Counted from the first letter of the stretch, positions 14,801-26,983 are shown. The stretch: DNA of 64,000 bases from Embiotoca jacksoni (GCA_022577435.1 JAKOON010000012.1:16167085-16231084), one strand, 5' to 3'. The notes: generated by a model from the sequence alone, not told the origin. Numbers and translations: made by a program.

Positions 14801-15553
14801 CGGCACTGTGGTCGGTGCTGATTGCCCTAACAGAGCCCAGAGCGTCTGTTCGCAAAGGTGTGGCATGAAATCACAGAGAAAACGCAAAGAATGCGAGCTG
14901 AGCTTCTACAGGCTCACCAACAGCTGCAGTAGCTCACAGGCCCTTTTATTGTGCTGCAGCGAGGGAAGCCTCTTTGAAAAGAATGAAAGCTGACACTAGA
15001 AATAAGGAAGAAAAAGGCCCAACATTTATGCATTGTGTAAGAGAGTATTCAGCCCCTGTTGAAGATCAGATTCAAAAGAGGCCAGGTTGTCATGAACAAT
15101 ACTTTTCAGAGACTTAGAAAAGCAGCATATTCTCGCATTTTAGATGTTGGAACCGGCAAATACTTTCCATTTTTCTTTGATAAAAAACACCTAATTCTTT
15201 ATCTATCAGTACGGTGCCCTTTTCATTATGCGTTATGGTGGGGGTCGGGGTGGCAGCACGGCTGACAAGAACACTGGTCAAAAAAGTTGTCTCAGTCCTT
15301 GGACTCACTGGGGATAGTGGTGGAGGGATGAACACGGAGCAAGGTACTGGCCATAATGGACAATACCATCCACCCTCTCCACAACATCCTGGCAGCTAAC
15401 TATCTAACTAAATGCTCAAACCCTCTTCCACCGCTACTGTCTTCTTCTTTGCTGATACGAGTGTCATCCGTAGGTTGTAGCCCCTCCACCTTCTGTATGG
15501 AGCTGCAGTTCATGCTGAACCACACTAAATATTGTATTTTACTTTGTTAACAG

Positions 15554-15609
15554 ATGGCCATCATCTGTGGGAGACAGAAGCCAAAGTTGACAAGGACTCT
15601 GTCAAATCT
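15554..15609 (+). CDS. nfatc1: nfatc1 short exon, IPT domain
   Basis: A 56-base exon encodes visible residues 173-191, (D)GHHLWETEAKVDKDSVKS. Human NFATC1 has DGHHVWEMEAKTDRDLCKP in the same position. It forms central strands of the IPT domain. The acceptor TTAACAG ends at 15553 and the donor GTAAGT begins at 15610. The exon ends in phase 0. It is too small to be found by ORF length alone and was identified by protein similarity and phase. Confidence 0.93.
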
Positions 15610-15922
15610 GTAAGTGCGCCTCACCTCCATGGCTTATTTGAAACGATCCTGCCGTCCTCAGCCTCATCCTCCCTTGAGACTTTCTCCTTTCCTCTCTCTG
15701 TCTCCTCCTCATCTGTCCTCTGTAATGATGTAACCTTTGCTCAGGTGTTACAAATTGCAACATAGACAATGATGATTAGCCGATGCAATCCTGAACGGAA
15801 TTTTCACCAAAATGTCTTTACCCTCGTGGAAGTAAACACACGGCTGTCGTATTTATTTTTGCATTTAATGCGCAGAAACCCACGAGTGGGTTACAAAATG
15901 GAAGCATAAACATACACACATA

Positions 15923-15923
<1 letters not shown>

Positions 15924-16003
<80 letters not shown>
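15924..16003 (+). repeat. (CA)n microsatellite
   Basis: About 80 bases of CA repeat, preceded by an imperfect acatacacacatag and followed by cgcacgcaca. Confidence 0.97.
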
Positions 16004-16007
<4 letters not shown>

Positions 16008-16241
16008 GCACAGCACACCCCTCTGAGCATAGCCAGACGTTTAGTTCACAGTGAAGTGTTGTGGTGTGGTGAGCTGGGCTTAAACACCTCGTCTGTGCCG
16101 GGATCTTGCAGCCAAGAGTGGATCACACCCCAGCTTTTACCTGCTGCTTTTCATGAGGGCCGTAATGAGAAAATAAACCAGGGTGCTCGTTTTACCGACG
16201 TTCAGTCACACATTCAGATTGTGTTAATATAAAACTGAGCT

Positions 16242-16267
16242 AAAAAAAAAAAAAAAAAAAAAAAAAA
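16242..16267 (+). repeat. poly-A run
   Basis: A run of 26 adenines within an intron. No recognisable retroposon body precedes it. Confidence 0.95.
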
Positions 16268-17043
16268 TCGTCAGCAGAGGGAATGAAGCAAATGTTGTTG
16301 TACGTGTCACAGAAAGCTGCCTGTGCTCTGGAGTTAATTAAGATTTTGTTAGTGCTGCTTTTAGTGTGCAGACTCAAGCACAGGGTCTGTGCAAACCTGC
16401 TCGCCTGTGCATGATGACAGTATGTTTTGAATTGCCGATGCCTTTCATCAGCGGCGACCCATCCTCCCCCTCTTTTTTTGTAAACTAACCGAGGCCATTC
16501 ACACTCGAGCCCAAAATAAACACTGTGCATCTAAATGCTGCAACTTCAGGATGTTTTTCTTCCTGCTGTCGCTGTTTTTTTTCACTCAGGTAAATGACCT
16601 GGTTGCATCAGGAGGGTAAATATGGACTCTGGTGTTTTAATTGCTCTTTAGGGCTGGCTGATGTGCTGTGGCTGGAGTCCCACATACTGGAAAATTAGCG
16701 GGTGTGCAAGGCTCGGCCGGGAGTGCTGGTATGGGGAGGCGGCGTTGATAAAAGACAAACACTACAGTGTGTTTATATGTAGATCTAACAAACACGTATA
16801 GGGAGGGACATCGAGAGAACTGGCCTTACTCTTATGTCAGTTGCAACCAGACCACTTTAAAGTGCTCCAGTCTGCCTGCCTGACTGTGTTTTTATTGCCG
16901 TCTAGAGTGTGCTAATTTTCGTTGGTTGGGATGGAGAGGGGAAAGCCATGAGCATGCACACACTTAACACACTCAATCAGCCACCTGCATGTTTTCTTTG
17001 TCATCATCTGGAGGGCAGACTGGGGCTGAGCTCACCTCAACAA

Positions 17044-17045
<2 letters not shown>

Positions 17046-17092
<47 letters not shown>
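17046..17092 (+). repeat. (CA)n microsatellite
   Basis: About 47 bases of CA repeat within an intron. Confidence 0.97.
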
Positions 17093-17095
<3 letters not shown>

Positions 17096-17870
17096 CCCTC
17101 CATACACAGCGATGACCCACAAAAACCTGCTTCCTGTCAAAGCTCCCCATTCTGTCCTGTTTAGACCTACATGAGGGTGACAGCTATCCCAGGAATTGGA
17201 TACAAACACAGAGACAAATTTCTCCCTGTTCCCTTCAGAAATAAAGTCCGTCCAGACTTGCCGTGGGTCTTGCGGGTGGGCTGGGGGTGGGGGGGTGGTA
17301 CAGGCGAGCCTTCCCATAGGAAGGCGCGGCTGTGCAAACAAATAAGCCGGCTACCTTTCGTCTCTGCTGCTGTATGGGGAAACAGCTAAAGCCCTGGGGT
17401 TTTCCTCAGAGACAAACATGGGCACTGGACCAACCTCATGGGCTCTACTGCTGCATCTGCACCGTCCATACGAGCTCATTTAGACCAGTCTCCTGGTCCA
17501 GCCTCTTGGAAACAGTATCCTAACGGCAGGCCAGCTGCAAAATAAACAGAAATGTTGATTAACCTCGTAAACCCCCACAGGGTCTCAGTCATTATAAACT
17601 CACACTGTGCAGCCAATCTTTCAAATACACTGAAGTTCATTATATAAATTTCAGTACACTTTGGGCTGAATCTGAGAAAGACTTATAAGATATCCTGAAG
17701 GATTTTGTAAACCTTGTCGAATAAATGCTAATTAAGTGGAAATAAAAGGAGTAACTTGGTCGTTAAAGGGTTCATTTGTTGCAGAAAGTCTATGACATGA
17801 AATCAAATACAACAAAATGACTTATCTGGTGAAGGTGAAACATCTTTTTTGTGTCTCATTTGTGTTTCAG

Positions 17871-18003
17871 AGTACTGTTATTGTGGAGATCCCACCGTAC
17901 AGGAACCAGAGGATATCCAGCCCGGTGCCGGTGAACTTCTACGTCTGCAACGGCAAGAGGAAGAGGAGCCAATACCAGCGCTTCACCTACCTGCCTCCAA
18001 ACG
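17871..18003 (+). CDS. nfatc1: nfatc1 exon, end of IPT domain and nuclear localisation signal
   Basis: This exon encodes visible residues 192-235. It begins STVIVEIPPYRNQRISSPVP, then VNFYVCNGKRKRSQYQRFTY and LPPN. It closes the IPT domain. The basic cluster KRKR (residues 220-223) is the conserved nuclear localisation signal at the end of the NFAT Rel region. The acceptor GTTTCAG ends at 17870 and the donor GTAATC begins at 18004. The last base starts the Val codon of VPIIKTEP. The downstream intron is open for eight further codons, which matters for a possible short isoform annotated separately. Confidence 0.95.
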
Positions 18004-18029
18004 GTAATCATCATCGCCACCCTTTTTAA
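18004..18029 (+). CDS. nfatc1: candidate read-through C-terminal tail of short NFATc1 isoform
   Basis: If the donor at 18004 is not used, translation runs on from LPPN with GNHHRHPF and stops at TAA (18027-18029). In mammals the short NFATc1/A isoform ends with a tail that, as I recall it, begins LPANGN directly after the same exon and is made with a proximal polyadenylation site. The shared N-G-N is partly forced by the AAC-G-GTAA splice context, so it is weak evidence. A possible polyadenylation signal AATAAA lies at 18995-19000. This is inference; transcripts would be needed to show use. Confidence 0.4.
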
Positions 18030-18396
18030 TTCCCAGTGACACACATGCTTTGCACAAGCTGCAGTCATCATTTTGAGTATTTCTTTAAGTCTTGACATCC
18101 ATCTACTGTAGTTTACTTCAGCCATCAACGTGTCATGTGAAATCCGTGGCCGTTTTTTTTTTGTTTTTTTTACTTTACGCTTGGCAACACTTGGCTGCAG
18201 CCCGTGAGTGAGAGCAGAAGATGGGAGGTGTGTTTATTCTGTAGTGAAAGCGCGTTCCCCAGCCATGAGGTGTACCCGCTGAGTGACAGAGCCTCCGAGC
18301 GCTGTTGATGCGGAGAAGTCAATCTCCAGGCGACCTGACTTTCACACCCCGCCTCGCACAATGCCCCCCTGGTTCACCACCTATGATCTGACAAAT

Positions 18397-18399
<3 letters not shown>

Positions 18400-18479
<80 letters not shown>
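18400..18479 (+). repeat. (CA)n microsatellite
   Basis: About 80 bases of pure AC repeat in the intron after the IPT exon. Confidence 0.97.
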
Positions 18480-18480
<1 letters not shown>

Positions 18481-19129
18481 CATCTCATCAGCCAGTGCTT
18501 TGCAGTGCAGTGCTCATTCATGTAGCAACCTGAAAGCCCAGGAATACCTCTCTGCGTGTTTATCATGTGCCCCTGGCCTCAGTGTTTATGGATGGCCTTC
18601 ACATTGGAATTTAAAGAATGTATTGGTGCGAGTTGAGAGTTCAGCCTCAGAAGTACATCGTGAGTTATTTACTTTTCACAGTAGGCACAGGTGAAATATC
18701 AGCTTTGGTATCAGCTTCCAGCATCCCGCTAGAATAATGTTATTTCATTTCGTATGTATCCAGACGCAGTTGAATAAGCATGTTAGCTTTTCTTTCAGCA
18801 AAACAACTCTCCTCATTCAAGGTGCACTGAAGCACTTTAGAGTTTCTGAAGACACTGAACAACTAATCTGGCTGTAAAGACAATAGTAGCTGGAGGCAGG
18901 TTTAGTGATGCCACTGCCAGAGAATAGTCTGGCTGCACCCATATATCATTCTGTTATAGGGGGGAAAAAAATGCTCAGGCTTGTTTGTATTTTTAATAAA
19001 CCAGTTACAATTATCTTGGCTAGCGCTACGCCCAGAATGCAGCCATAGTGGTCTTGCAAAATAGGCTTGTTTTGGTGGAACATTTAAAAGTAGGGAGCCT
19101 TGACTGTCACATAAAAGTGGACGTAGTGT

Positions 19130-19640
19130 CCAGGTCTGAAAAGTGAGGCCAATGCAGCAATGCATTAAACTGAAATTGCACCGATTGCTGCTCTGGGCTG
19201 GCTCCAAAATAGCCACTGGCTCCATAGACTCCCATTCAACTTCTGTCATGAAATACAAAGTCAATACATTATTTTTTACACAAGTCATGCTGGTGTCCAT
19301 TCGCTAAAATCACCCCTTCTTATTAGTTTGCTGTTGGTCTAACTGAAAATAATCCTATAATTAATTGGATATTAGGCTTCAAAAAGTGGTATGTTGTGGG
19401 GCATGTCTGTTTGATTGACAGGTCTGTGGTGCAGTCAGGTTTCTGCTATAACTGGGCGGGTGTACTGTCTTCGGGTTGTCAGTCAGATCCACCGCTCGCT
19501 CCTCCCCAGCTCGTCGTAATATGGTCACTTCTGGCTCCAAAATAGCAAGACCCCGACGGCCGAAATGTCTCAAGGCTTCAGAACGGTAGCTCACAAACCA
19601 ACGGATGATGTCACAGTTGGGGGAGGTGAGTCCTAGCATT
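19130..19640. repeat. probable old teleost interspersed repeat
   Basis: The block contains phrases I associate with a common teleost repeat: ccatagactcccattcaact, tttgattgacaggtctgtgg, and acaaaccaacggatgatgtc followed by acag. The last is echoed at 54903-54932 in this same window (acataccgatgggtgacatc acgg). The phrase ggctccaaaatagc also occurs twice inside it (19199 and 19534). Boundaries and family name are uncertain. Confidence 0.45.
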
Positions 19641-20997
19641 AAAATGGCTAAATCACTGCAAAAGGCTGAAAAGAACCAAGCAGGTCTGCCTTTGTGAATA
19701 CTTTCATTTTCAGCATGTAGGTTGCTGCCTGGAGGTTGTTATTGTTGTAGTTTCCTGTTGCGATGGGGATTTCGATAAAGGTAGGAGGAGAATGTCAACT
19801 GACGTAGTCGGCCAATGGCAAACTTTATACTAACGTCTACATCGGGTGAGCCAGGCTAGTGATGCTCCAACACCCTCATTGTCTCAGCTGGTTTAAGGAT
19901 TCCAACCACCAACCGTGCATTTGCAACACCTGCCTCCCCTTCATAATAACTGGTGAAATCCATTAGGATCCAAACAATGGGATCTTGTTTTCATTGATCA
20001 GCGCTTAATGGGTCTAATGCTTCTGGGATTGCATGCGTTGTGTTTTAAATCTACAAGTGTTAATCAGATGTGACATTTAGATTATCAGCAGATGTATTTA
20101 CGACCACAGGAGACAAGCGATCGGGATTTTGGATGAGGCTCTGAGAACGAGTCGAGCACAGCCCTATTTGGAGATGCCTGGTGATGTGATAAACAGGTGC
20201 ATTGTGGCTAAATGGACCGATGTAGGAGAGACAAACTGTGGCCAAATATACCCTTCCCATTTAGTATTCTGTACTTCCACATAAAAAGAGACACAGAAAG
20301 ATATGTAGCGGCTTCTCATCCTCCGCTGTGCATCTCTAAGTCATTTCCCTAAGCATAAACACAGCTCTCATTAAAAGATGACTTGTTGTGTTCTCTCTGT
20401 TGCTGCCAAGTGAACCACAAGTACAGTGTGGACCACACAGGCAGCGCCCATGTCTTGTCACAGCAGCATAATTAACTCATACATTTTGCAGCCAACGAGA
20501 GCATGAATCACACGTTATCGAGTTCTATTTTTAATATTTAGCACTCTTTTGCAGGCACATTTTAAAAAATAATATCATATTTCTGAAAAGAAATACTCAG
20601 CATTTCAATCAGAGAGTTGAGTATTAAAACTGCTGGATAACAGCCGAAGGAGGAAAATGTTCCATGTGAAACGACAACATTTGCAAATTTTTGTACCACT
20701 GAAACAAGCCAGAGAGATTTGATGGCTGCGTGATAGGCTCATTTATCATCACACAGTTTTAGGGCCATTGTTTTATTAGACAAACGTATCAATGATCTGG
20801 CAAAATGTTTTCTTCTTTTCATTTCTTATCCATGATGCGAGCCTGCATGGAGACAAATGATTGCTTGTTGCTTTAAAAGAAGACTGTATAGAGGTTATAA
20901 TTAGCATAAACAGAAATCCTCGTCAAGCTGTTTGCTTTTGAAGGTTTCAGTGTGTGTGTGTCAACGGGTAGCCAGGTACTCCGGGTGGGTTGGGGGA

Positions 20998-20998
<1 letters not shown>

Positions 20999-21032
<34 letters not shown>
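20999..21032 (+). repeat. (CA)n microsatellite
   Basis: About 34 bases of CA repeat. Confidence 0.97.
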
Positions 21033-21035
<3 letters not shown>

Positions 21036-21766
21036 TTGTCAACACTTTTCTTGCTCATTCGTATGAAAAGACTCTTCCGGCCCGACGTCCCACTTCAAGC
21101 ACAGTTGTGGTCGCTGACGTTGTTTAGAGAGAACATTTCTTTCACACTCTGGTGTCTGCTCACCTATAAAAAGGCAAAACCAACCCTTAAAATAGACTGA
21201 CTTGTTTGAAACAGCAGAAGGAGGAAGCAAACACTCTCTGGGACACAGATGCTAGTGAAAACCACCTTTATTTTCCATTCAGGTCATGTGACCACCTTGT
21301 TATTCTTTGACGCTAACGCAAATGTGGCTGTGCATCGACGCCTGCAGTTAAGGAACCAAACACATCGGAAGAAAAGTTTCACTACTCTGCATGCACTCCT
21401 AAATAAATCAAGACATGTTATTTCAGTATTATTAAATGCAAGCAGATTTGATCTGTTCTCAGTCTCGCCCAGACTCCTGTGTGAATTATAACATATTATT
21501 ATCAGATGTCATGTGTCGCGGAAACGCAGTTGTTCTCACTCATTGGAGCTAACAGACAAAAATCAGCTTCAGTGATTTTAGCAGAGAGCTGCTGTTGTCC
21601 TGTTGAAACATACTCATGCCTGGTGAAGGAAAAACAGGATTTGAAATGTGTCATTAGCACTGTACACTTACAGGATGTCAGAGTGTGCATGAACAAAGCA
21701 ATACCTCACTCAAAATTCCGGGAATAAAAAAACTTCAGGTTAAGTTCCACAGAATCCTTTACTGTG

Positions 21767-21985
21767 TTTGGCTGCAGCTCAGATGGTTGAGCGGGTTGCC
21801 CACTAGTCTTAAGATGGGCGGTCCAATCCTCAGTTCCTCCTGTCTACATGGCGAAGTGTCCTTACGCATGACACAGAAACCAAGATTGCTTCTGATAGTA
21901 GACAAGCACCTAACATGGGAAGCAAATTGTAAAGTGCTTTTAGACTTTAGAGCACGAAGGTTGAAAAATCTCTATAAGTACAGAC
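21767..21985 (+). mobile_element. tRNA-derived SINE copy
   Basis: The head carries RNA polymerase III promoter-like boxes: ctcagatggttgagcggg (A-box type) and gggcggtccaatcct (B-box type, degenerate GGTTCGANTCC), about 35 bases apart. The body gcgaagtgtccttacgcatgacac followed by agaaacc, and the tail aaaaatctctataagtacag, match a very common tRNA-related SINE family of percomorph fish as I remember it. The copy is diverged and probably inactive. The exact family name was not checked. Confidence 0.65.
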
Positions 21986-24965
21986 AGCAACATAAGGATT
22001 TGTTTTTTTAGAATTTAAAAAGTAAAAAAAAAAAAAAGTTAAATACAGAAGTACCCAACAGTTAAGTCAACATTTTGGAGCTGAAAATGAGGGGGATCTG
22101 CCTTCAGCCAGTGAATGAAGAGGACATTGTCTGATACCATCAGCAGCATTCGTGGTCCAAGCCTAAAGTGCTTGTCTTTGATGCTGAGATGGACATCCAG
22201 CACGACTGTCGTTGTCTGGCTCCCAGAATGAGCCTCGCTTTTCCGAGCTCCCTTCCAATCATTCTTGCGTGAGTAGAGACGTGACGTGTTGCTCCTCAAA
22301 TAAGAAACAGTTTTCACCAACCACATTAAACAACAAATGCCGCAAAAGAAAAAGTGCTGGCAATGACCGAAGCTCGGGCGAAGAACTTCTCGGAACCCCT
22401 TTATTTTTACAGGCCGTTTGGAGATTCCTCTGTAATATCAAGTTCTATTCTTAACGGGTGCTCGCTCCCCCCGTCTCATTGGTTTGTGGTCGGTGAGCAG
22501 GGAGAGCTAGAAACATGTTCTGTGACACATACAGGAAAAGTTAATGAACCACACATTGTTCTTTTTCTTTTTTTTTTCTTTTTTTGTAAATATTTGCATA
22601 GTCATGTTTTTCCCAAAAAACGGACAATGACTGAAGTGTTTCTGCCATGTGGGCAGCTTTCAGACTCACCTACGTACGGTACACATATGCTGGTCGACCA
22701 GATTGCCTACACAGTGGGACATGGCACCAGGTACCTTTGAGTTAATGAACTACCACCTGCTCCATGTTAAATGTCACTTCAGATTTGTGCCGTTAGAATA
22801 AGATGACTTCAGCATGACTGATTCATTCAAAGTAGCATAATAATGTCATATCGTATCATTGGAAATGAGAATCAGAACCTTTTGCATCCCAAAATATATC
22901 TTTCCAGATAGCCACAAGCACACAAGGATCTCTTTTAGAAGATCATTTACAAATCTACATAAGTCCTTTTGCTTGCCCTTTGGAATAAAACACACAGACA
23001 CACATCTATGTCTGTATTCCCTTCACAGGAAACAAGTGCTCAGTAAAATACCTAGATCATGCCTGATCAGTCTAATACGAGCAGACAGATGGGGAAACTG
23101 CCAGAAACGGAGAGAAAACCATGTGCGGCGCATCAACCGTCTGTGGGCCGTAACCCACAGGTTGGGAGGAAATAGAAGCCAGCTGAATTCGGGACTCGCC
23201 TGGTGAATCTGTTTTCTCAGCTCACATCCAAAGTGGAAAGAGAGACACAGATGGATCGAGCTGGAGGGGGGGACCTCTGTTTATATCTGAGGCCGAGGAG
23301 GAGGAATCTCAGAAAGAAAAAAGTGTTTGTAACTTTAAAGAAAGTCCATTAGTGCAAAGTGATTTTATTTCTTGTTTTGCTTGTTTTGCTTGCATCATCA
23401 GAAAGCAGACAGAAAATAATGTTAACAAGTTACTGTTGATGGGTACCTTTAGGCTGCTTTAAACCAAACTCCTCTTTGAAAATACAGCAGCAGCCCCGTC
23501 TGATTCCCCAAAATTGACTTCCCATGTTGGGATACAGTCACATGCAGGGAATCTGAAGAAAATACTAAAATACAAGTACCTCAAATTTGCAGTTGAGTAC
23601 TTATTTACTTTCACTACTGAAAAAAATATTCAGTAATGTTTCTACTGCAAGAAAACCTTCCATCCACGTAGAGTATATACGTTTTCAGAATCCATTAAGC
23701 TTGATGATAATTGAATGTTCTGTATTTATTCAATGTGACTTGGAAAAACACTTTACTAGGCTAAAGGTCAAAATGTGTTTCAACTCCCAAATAACAATGC
23801 ACTTTCTGAATCGAAGTGAAAATGATCGTATTTTTATGACATTTCCACATGACAGTTCTGACATCATCCCCCCCGGCTGCTTGGCACTCTGCTCTCCATT
23901 GACACCGATGAAAGAGGCAGAAAGAGGATCAACACAGTCGCTGAGTTAAGTGACTGTGGATGTAGTGCGACCATGTGACTCGCTTGTTACTCCTCAGGCT
24001 GTGGAGAGGAGGCCTGTGTGCATCACGGGACTCGCCTTACGATGCTCCCCCAGACGCAGAGCCCCGGTCCCTGGGCTCTGACAGCAGACAGGGCTGACGT
24101 AAATGCGCTCCCTGCTGTGTTGTCACCACACCGCAGCTCGGCACCCCCGAGGCCACAGGCGCGATTCATGTCTTTTCAGATCCAACTCTCCATAAGAAAA
24201 AAAAAAAAAAAACAGTAAAAAAACAGTCTTTCCTATGACAGCTTCAACTTCTGCTATCGCTCAAAGCTCCTGTTGTGTTCAGATTCAAACACACACTTTT
24301 AGACAGACACCTTATTCATATTGACAACCGCACGCCTTTCAGTAAATGTCACTTGGAGAAAGCTTAGCCAAAACCTCTTAATGGTTGGCATCAAACACTC
24401 ACCACACCCATTAACACATTTTAACAATGTGCAGAAATAGAAACAGTGCGTCCATTGTGACTCACAGGCCTTTGCTATGCATCTGGGTATCTTAACACGG
24501 CCTACTACTTGTGTGCTGGCACAGTCTGTGTATATGTACTTGTATAATAACTCAGCAGTGAGCTTGTTAACGTGGATCCCGCTCCATACTTCTGCTCGTG
24601 AAGGCTCCAAGTTGAGATTGAAAATCTCAATTAATAGAAAACCTTTCTTGACGGCGAAGCGGCAGCATGTAATACCTGTCAGTCAGAGCTAATCAGGAAA
24701 CAACGCAGACAGTCTGCACTGGATTAGAAATTAGGAGGCAGGATGATCAAGTGGGGTCACTGCACTCTGCTGCATTAGCTCAGGTCTGAAACTCCTGAAA
24801 CCACAGGCACAGCTCTGCAGCCTCTTAAGGAGCTCAGGCAGCCTAATCAAAATCCAATCATCTCCCTTTTTTTCACCCCCCCCCCCCCCCCTTCCTCTAT
24901 CTTTTGGTCCTGAGAGAAACAATTACTTGTGGAGTGTGGAGGAAACCTAGGGGTCCTGGGCTCCT

Positions 24966-24995
24966 CCAGCAGCAACAGCAACAGCAGCAGCAGTC
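24966..24995 (+). repeat. CAG/CAA triplet tract
   Basis: A short run of CAG and CAA triplets in an intron, with a poly-C run at about 24878-24890 upstream. It is not in the nfatc1 coding frame and no splice sites around it suggest an exon. Confidence 0.85.
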
Positions 24996-25126
24996 CAGTG
25001 CTTTAAAGTACTTTTATTGGATATCAGCGCTGGAAAGAGAGTCCAAAGAAAATAGGTCTTATTCATTATTAGAGCCAGCTGCGGCTTTCCACACTGATGA
25101 CTCATCCATTTTTCTTTCCCCCCCTA

Positions 25127-25172
25127 TTCTTTTTTTTCTTTTTTTTTTTCTTTTTTTTTTTTTTCTTTCTTG
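25127..25172 (+). repeat. T-rich tract upstream of exon
   Basis: A run of thymines broken by a few cytosines, about 250 bases before the activation-domain exon. It could be a distant polypyrimidine element or simply low-complexity DNA. Confidence 0.85.
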
Positions 25173-25419
25173 GTGTGGTAAAGATGGGTGGTGGTGGTAG
25201 TGGGGGTGGGGGAGGGGAGGGGTTCTCTGTTAGAGGACTCGGCCAAGTTGACACAGAGCCCACATTCACTGGTTGTTGTTTGTTTGGATTACGGAGGGTA
25301 GTGCAGCCACAATAGTGCCTACTCACTCCTTTACTCAGCCTCACTGCGCCACGTGGACTCCCTGCACGTTTTTTAACGACTCCACCTTTTTTTCTTTTCT
25401 ACTTTTTCCCCCCCCTCAG

Positions 25420-26076
25420 TGCCGATAATAAAGACAGAACCCAGTGATGAGTATGATTCTCTGGGAAGTGTGGGGCTGTCCATGCACTCAGAGCCCTACT
25501 ACAGCCAGCCCAGGCTCACTACCATCATGCCTGTGGCCGATCCTGACGTCTGCCTGGTCAGTGGCTACGCTCCCTGCCCGCCTTGCCATGCCGCCATGCC
25601 GTCGTCGTCCCCCAGCTCCAGCCCCACCCTGCACGACCTGTCCCCCGTGGCATACAGCAAGTGCCTCCCCAACAGTCCCACCCATGCGGCGCCGCCAGGT
25701 CCGGTGGTGTCCCCCATTCATGAGACCCCCGGTCGCCCTAACCTCGCCCACCCGCCGTCACCAGACCACACTTCCCCGCTCGGGATGCTCCACTCCCAGG
25801 GCAGCCCCAACCACCTCAACAGCCCAGGTTACCACCCTATGTATGCCAACAGCAGCCCCTCGTCCTCGCCGGTGTCCCACCCGTCCACTCCTGGCGGGCC
25901 CGCGGAGAGCCCTTTCGTCCCGGCCTACAGCCCCATTCAGGCGCAGGCAGCAGCCAGTTCGGCCCCAGCAGGAGGGAGCTCACCCAGCCTGCTGTCCGAG
26001 GACGCCAGCCCCCCTTCGATGGCCATCACCGTCAAACAGGAGCCCCAGGAGTTGGACCAGATGTACCTAGATGATG
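25420..26076 (+). CDS. nfatc1: nfatc1 exon, Ser/Pro-rich C-terminal transactivation region
   Basis: A 657-base, GC-rich exon encodes visible residues 236-454. It opens VPIIKTEPSDEYDSLGS, like human VPIIKTEPTDDYEP. It includes LHDLSPVAYSKC (human LHDLSPAAYTKG) and long Ser/Pro stretches, and ends VKQEPQELDQMYLDD (human VKREPEELDQLYLDD). This is the C-terminal transactivation region found only in long NFATc1 isoforms. Two psi-K-x-E motifs, IKTE (Lys240 visible) and VKQE (Lys441 visible), correspond to the sites reported as sumoylated in the long mammalian NFATc1. The acceptor CCCCTCAG ends at 25419 and the donor GTGAGT begins at 26077. The open frames in the other readings here are by-products of the GC-rich codon use. 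Confidence 0.95.
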
Positions 26077-26981
26077 GTGAGTTCCCACAAACAAGGTGTA
26101 CACGTATACAAGTTTTCATTTGATGATAATTTTTAGTTTTTCGAGATGAAAGTCCCTCTTAATGAGCTCACTGTCCCTGCCAGGAAAGGCTGTTTACGTA
26201 GCACATCACATTTATTTAACACCTTTAGCTTATCTGCCGGCCCTCACACATAGCCGCGCCCAGCAGCACCTCTCAGTGTTTCCTGATGAAATTCTGGCAG
26301 CAGATTTGCGTCACATTTGTTTAATTTTAGACCCTGCGGCTTTATTTGCTTTTGGTTTAACGGGGCGGCGTGGCTCATGTTGTCCGAGTGGCTGCTTTTA
26401 TACTTTCAAACGGTAAATTGCCTTGATGGGATTTTTGAAACAATCTGTCAAAACATCAGAGCACCGAGGTCAGCTGGGGAGCAGCAGAACAAAAACAGTG
26501 GCACACGCGGAGCCAACCAAACTGTTGACACAACGGCTAATGAAGGAAGCAAAACAATGGGTAGGGGTTTCCTGCACCGGACCGCTATTTCCCCTCACAA
26601 CGTTTCAGGGAGGGATGCTGGGAGGCAGGAGGCAGAGGGCTTTGTTTTCCTGTCTTCTCCCCACGGAGTCGACACCATGCGGCTGTCGTCATCAGGGGAG
26701 ACTGTGGGGTCACTGGTCTCCCTCCGGCAATGAAACCAGTCACACCCAAGGGACCATATGGTCGGGTTTATTGCCTCCTGCGTCCACCTCGCGTTCTGTC
26801 TCTCAGGTCAGCAACCTGTTATCTGTGTTCGCAGAGGCTCCACTTGTTGTTATGATATAGAACACATCACTGGCATCGTGCCCGCTTGAAATGCTAAAAA
26901 TCCCCCTCCATCCTAGTAGAGCTGGGGGACACTCTCAGGAATATCACCCTTCCTGTGCACCTTTTGTTCTATATACCGATG

Positions 26982-26983
<2 letters not shown>

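Larger units (their letters stand above)
15610..17870 (+). other. nfatc1: nfatc1 intron, 2.3 kb
   Basis: The intron contains two (CA)n tracts and a poly-A run at 16242-16267, annotated or noted separately. Otherwise it shows no recognised gene or element. Confidence 0.85.
18004..25419 (+). other. nfatc1: nfatc1 intron, 7.4 kb
   Basis: This intron separates the IPT-encoding exons from the activation-domain exon. It holds CA tracts (18400-18479, 20999-21032), a probable old interspersed repeat (19130-19640), a tRNA-derived SINE (21767-21985), a CAG/CAA tract (24966-24995) and a strong T-rich tract at 25127-25172 about 250 bases before the acceptor CCCCTCAG. No additional exon was recognised. 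Confidence 0.85.

Noticed and set aside
25444..26070. A 208-codon open frame overlapping the nfatc1 activation exon in another reading
   Set aside because: It is an Arg/Pro/Thr-rich by-product of GC-rich third positions in the real Ser/Pro-rich frame. The true frame has splice-phase agreement and family similarity.
26077..26123. Read-through tail after the activation-domain exon (GEFPQTRCTRIQVFI)
   Set aside because: The donor GTGAGT is strong and I know of no matching isoform ending. There is no nearby AATAAA that I could point to.
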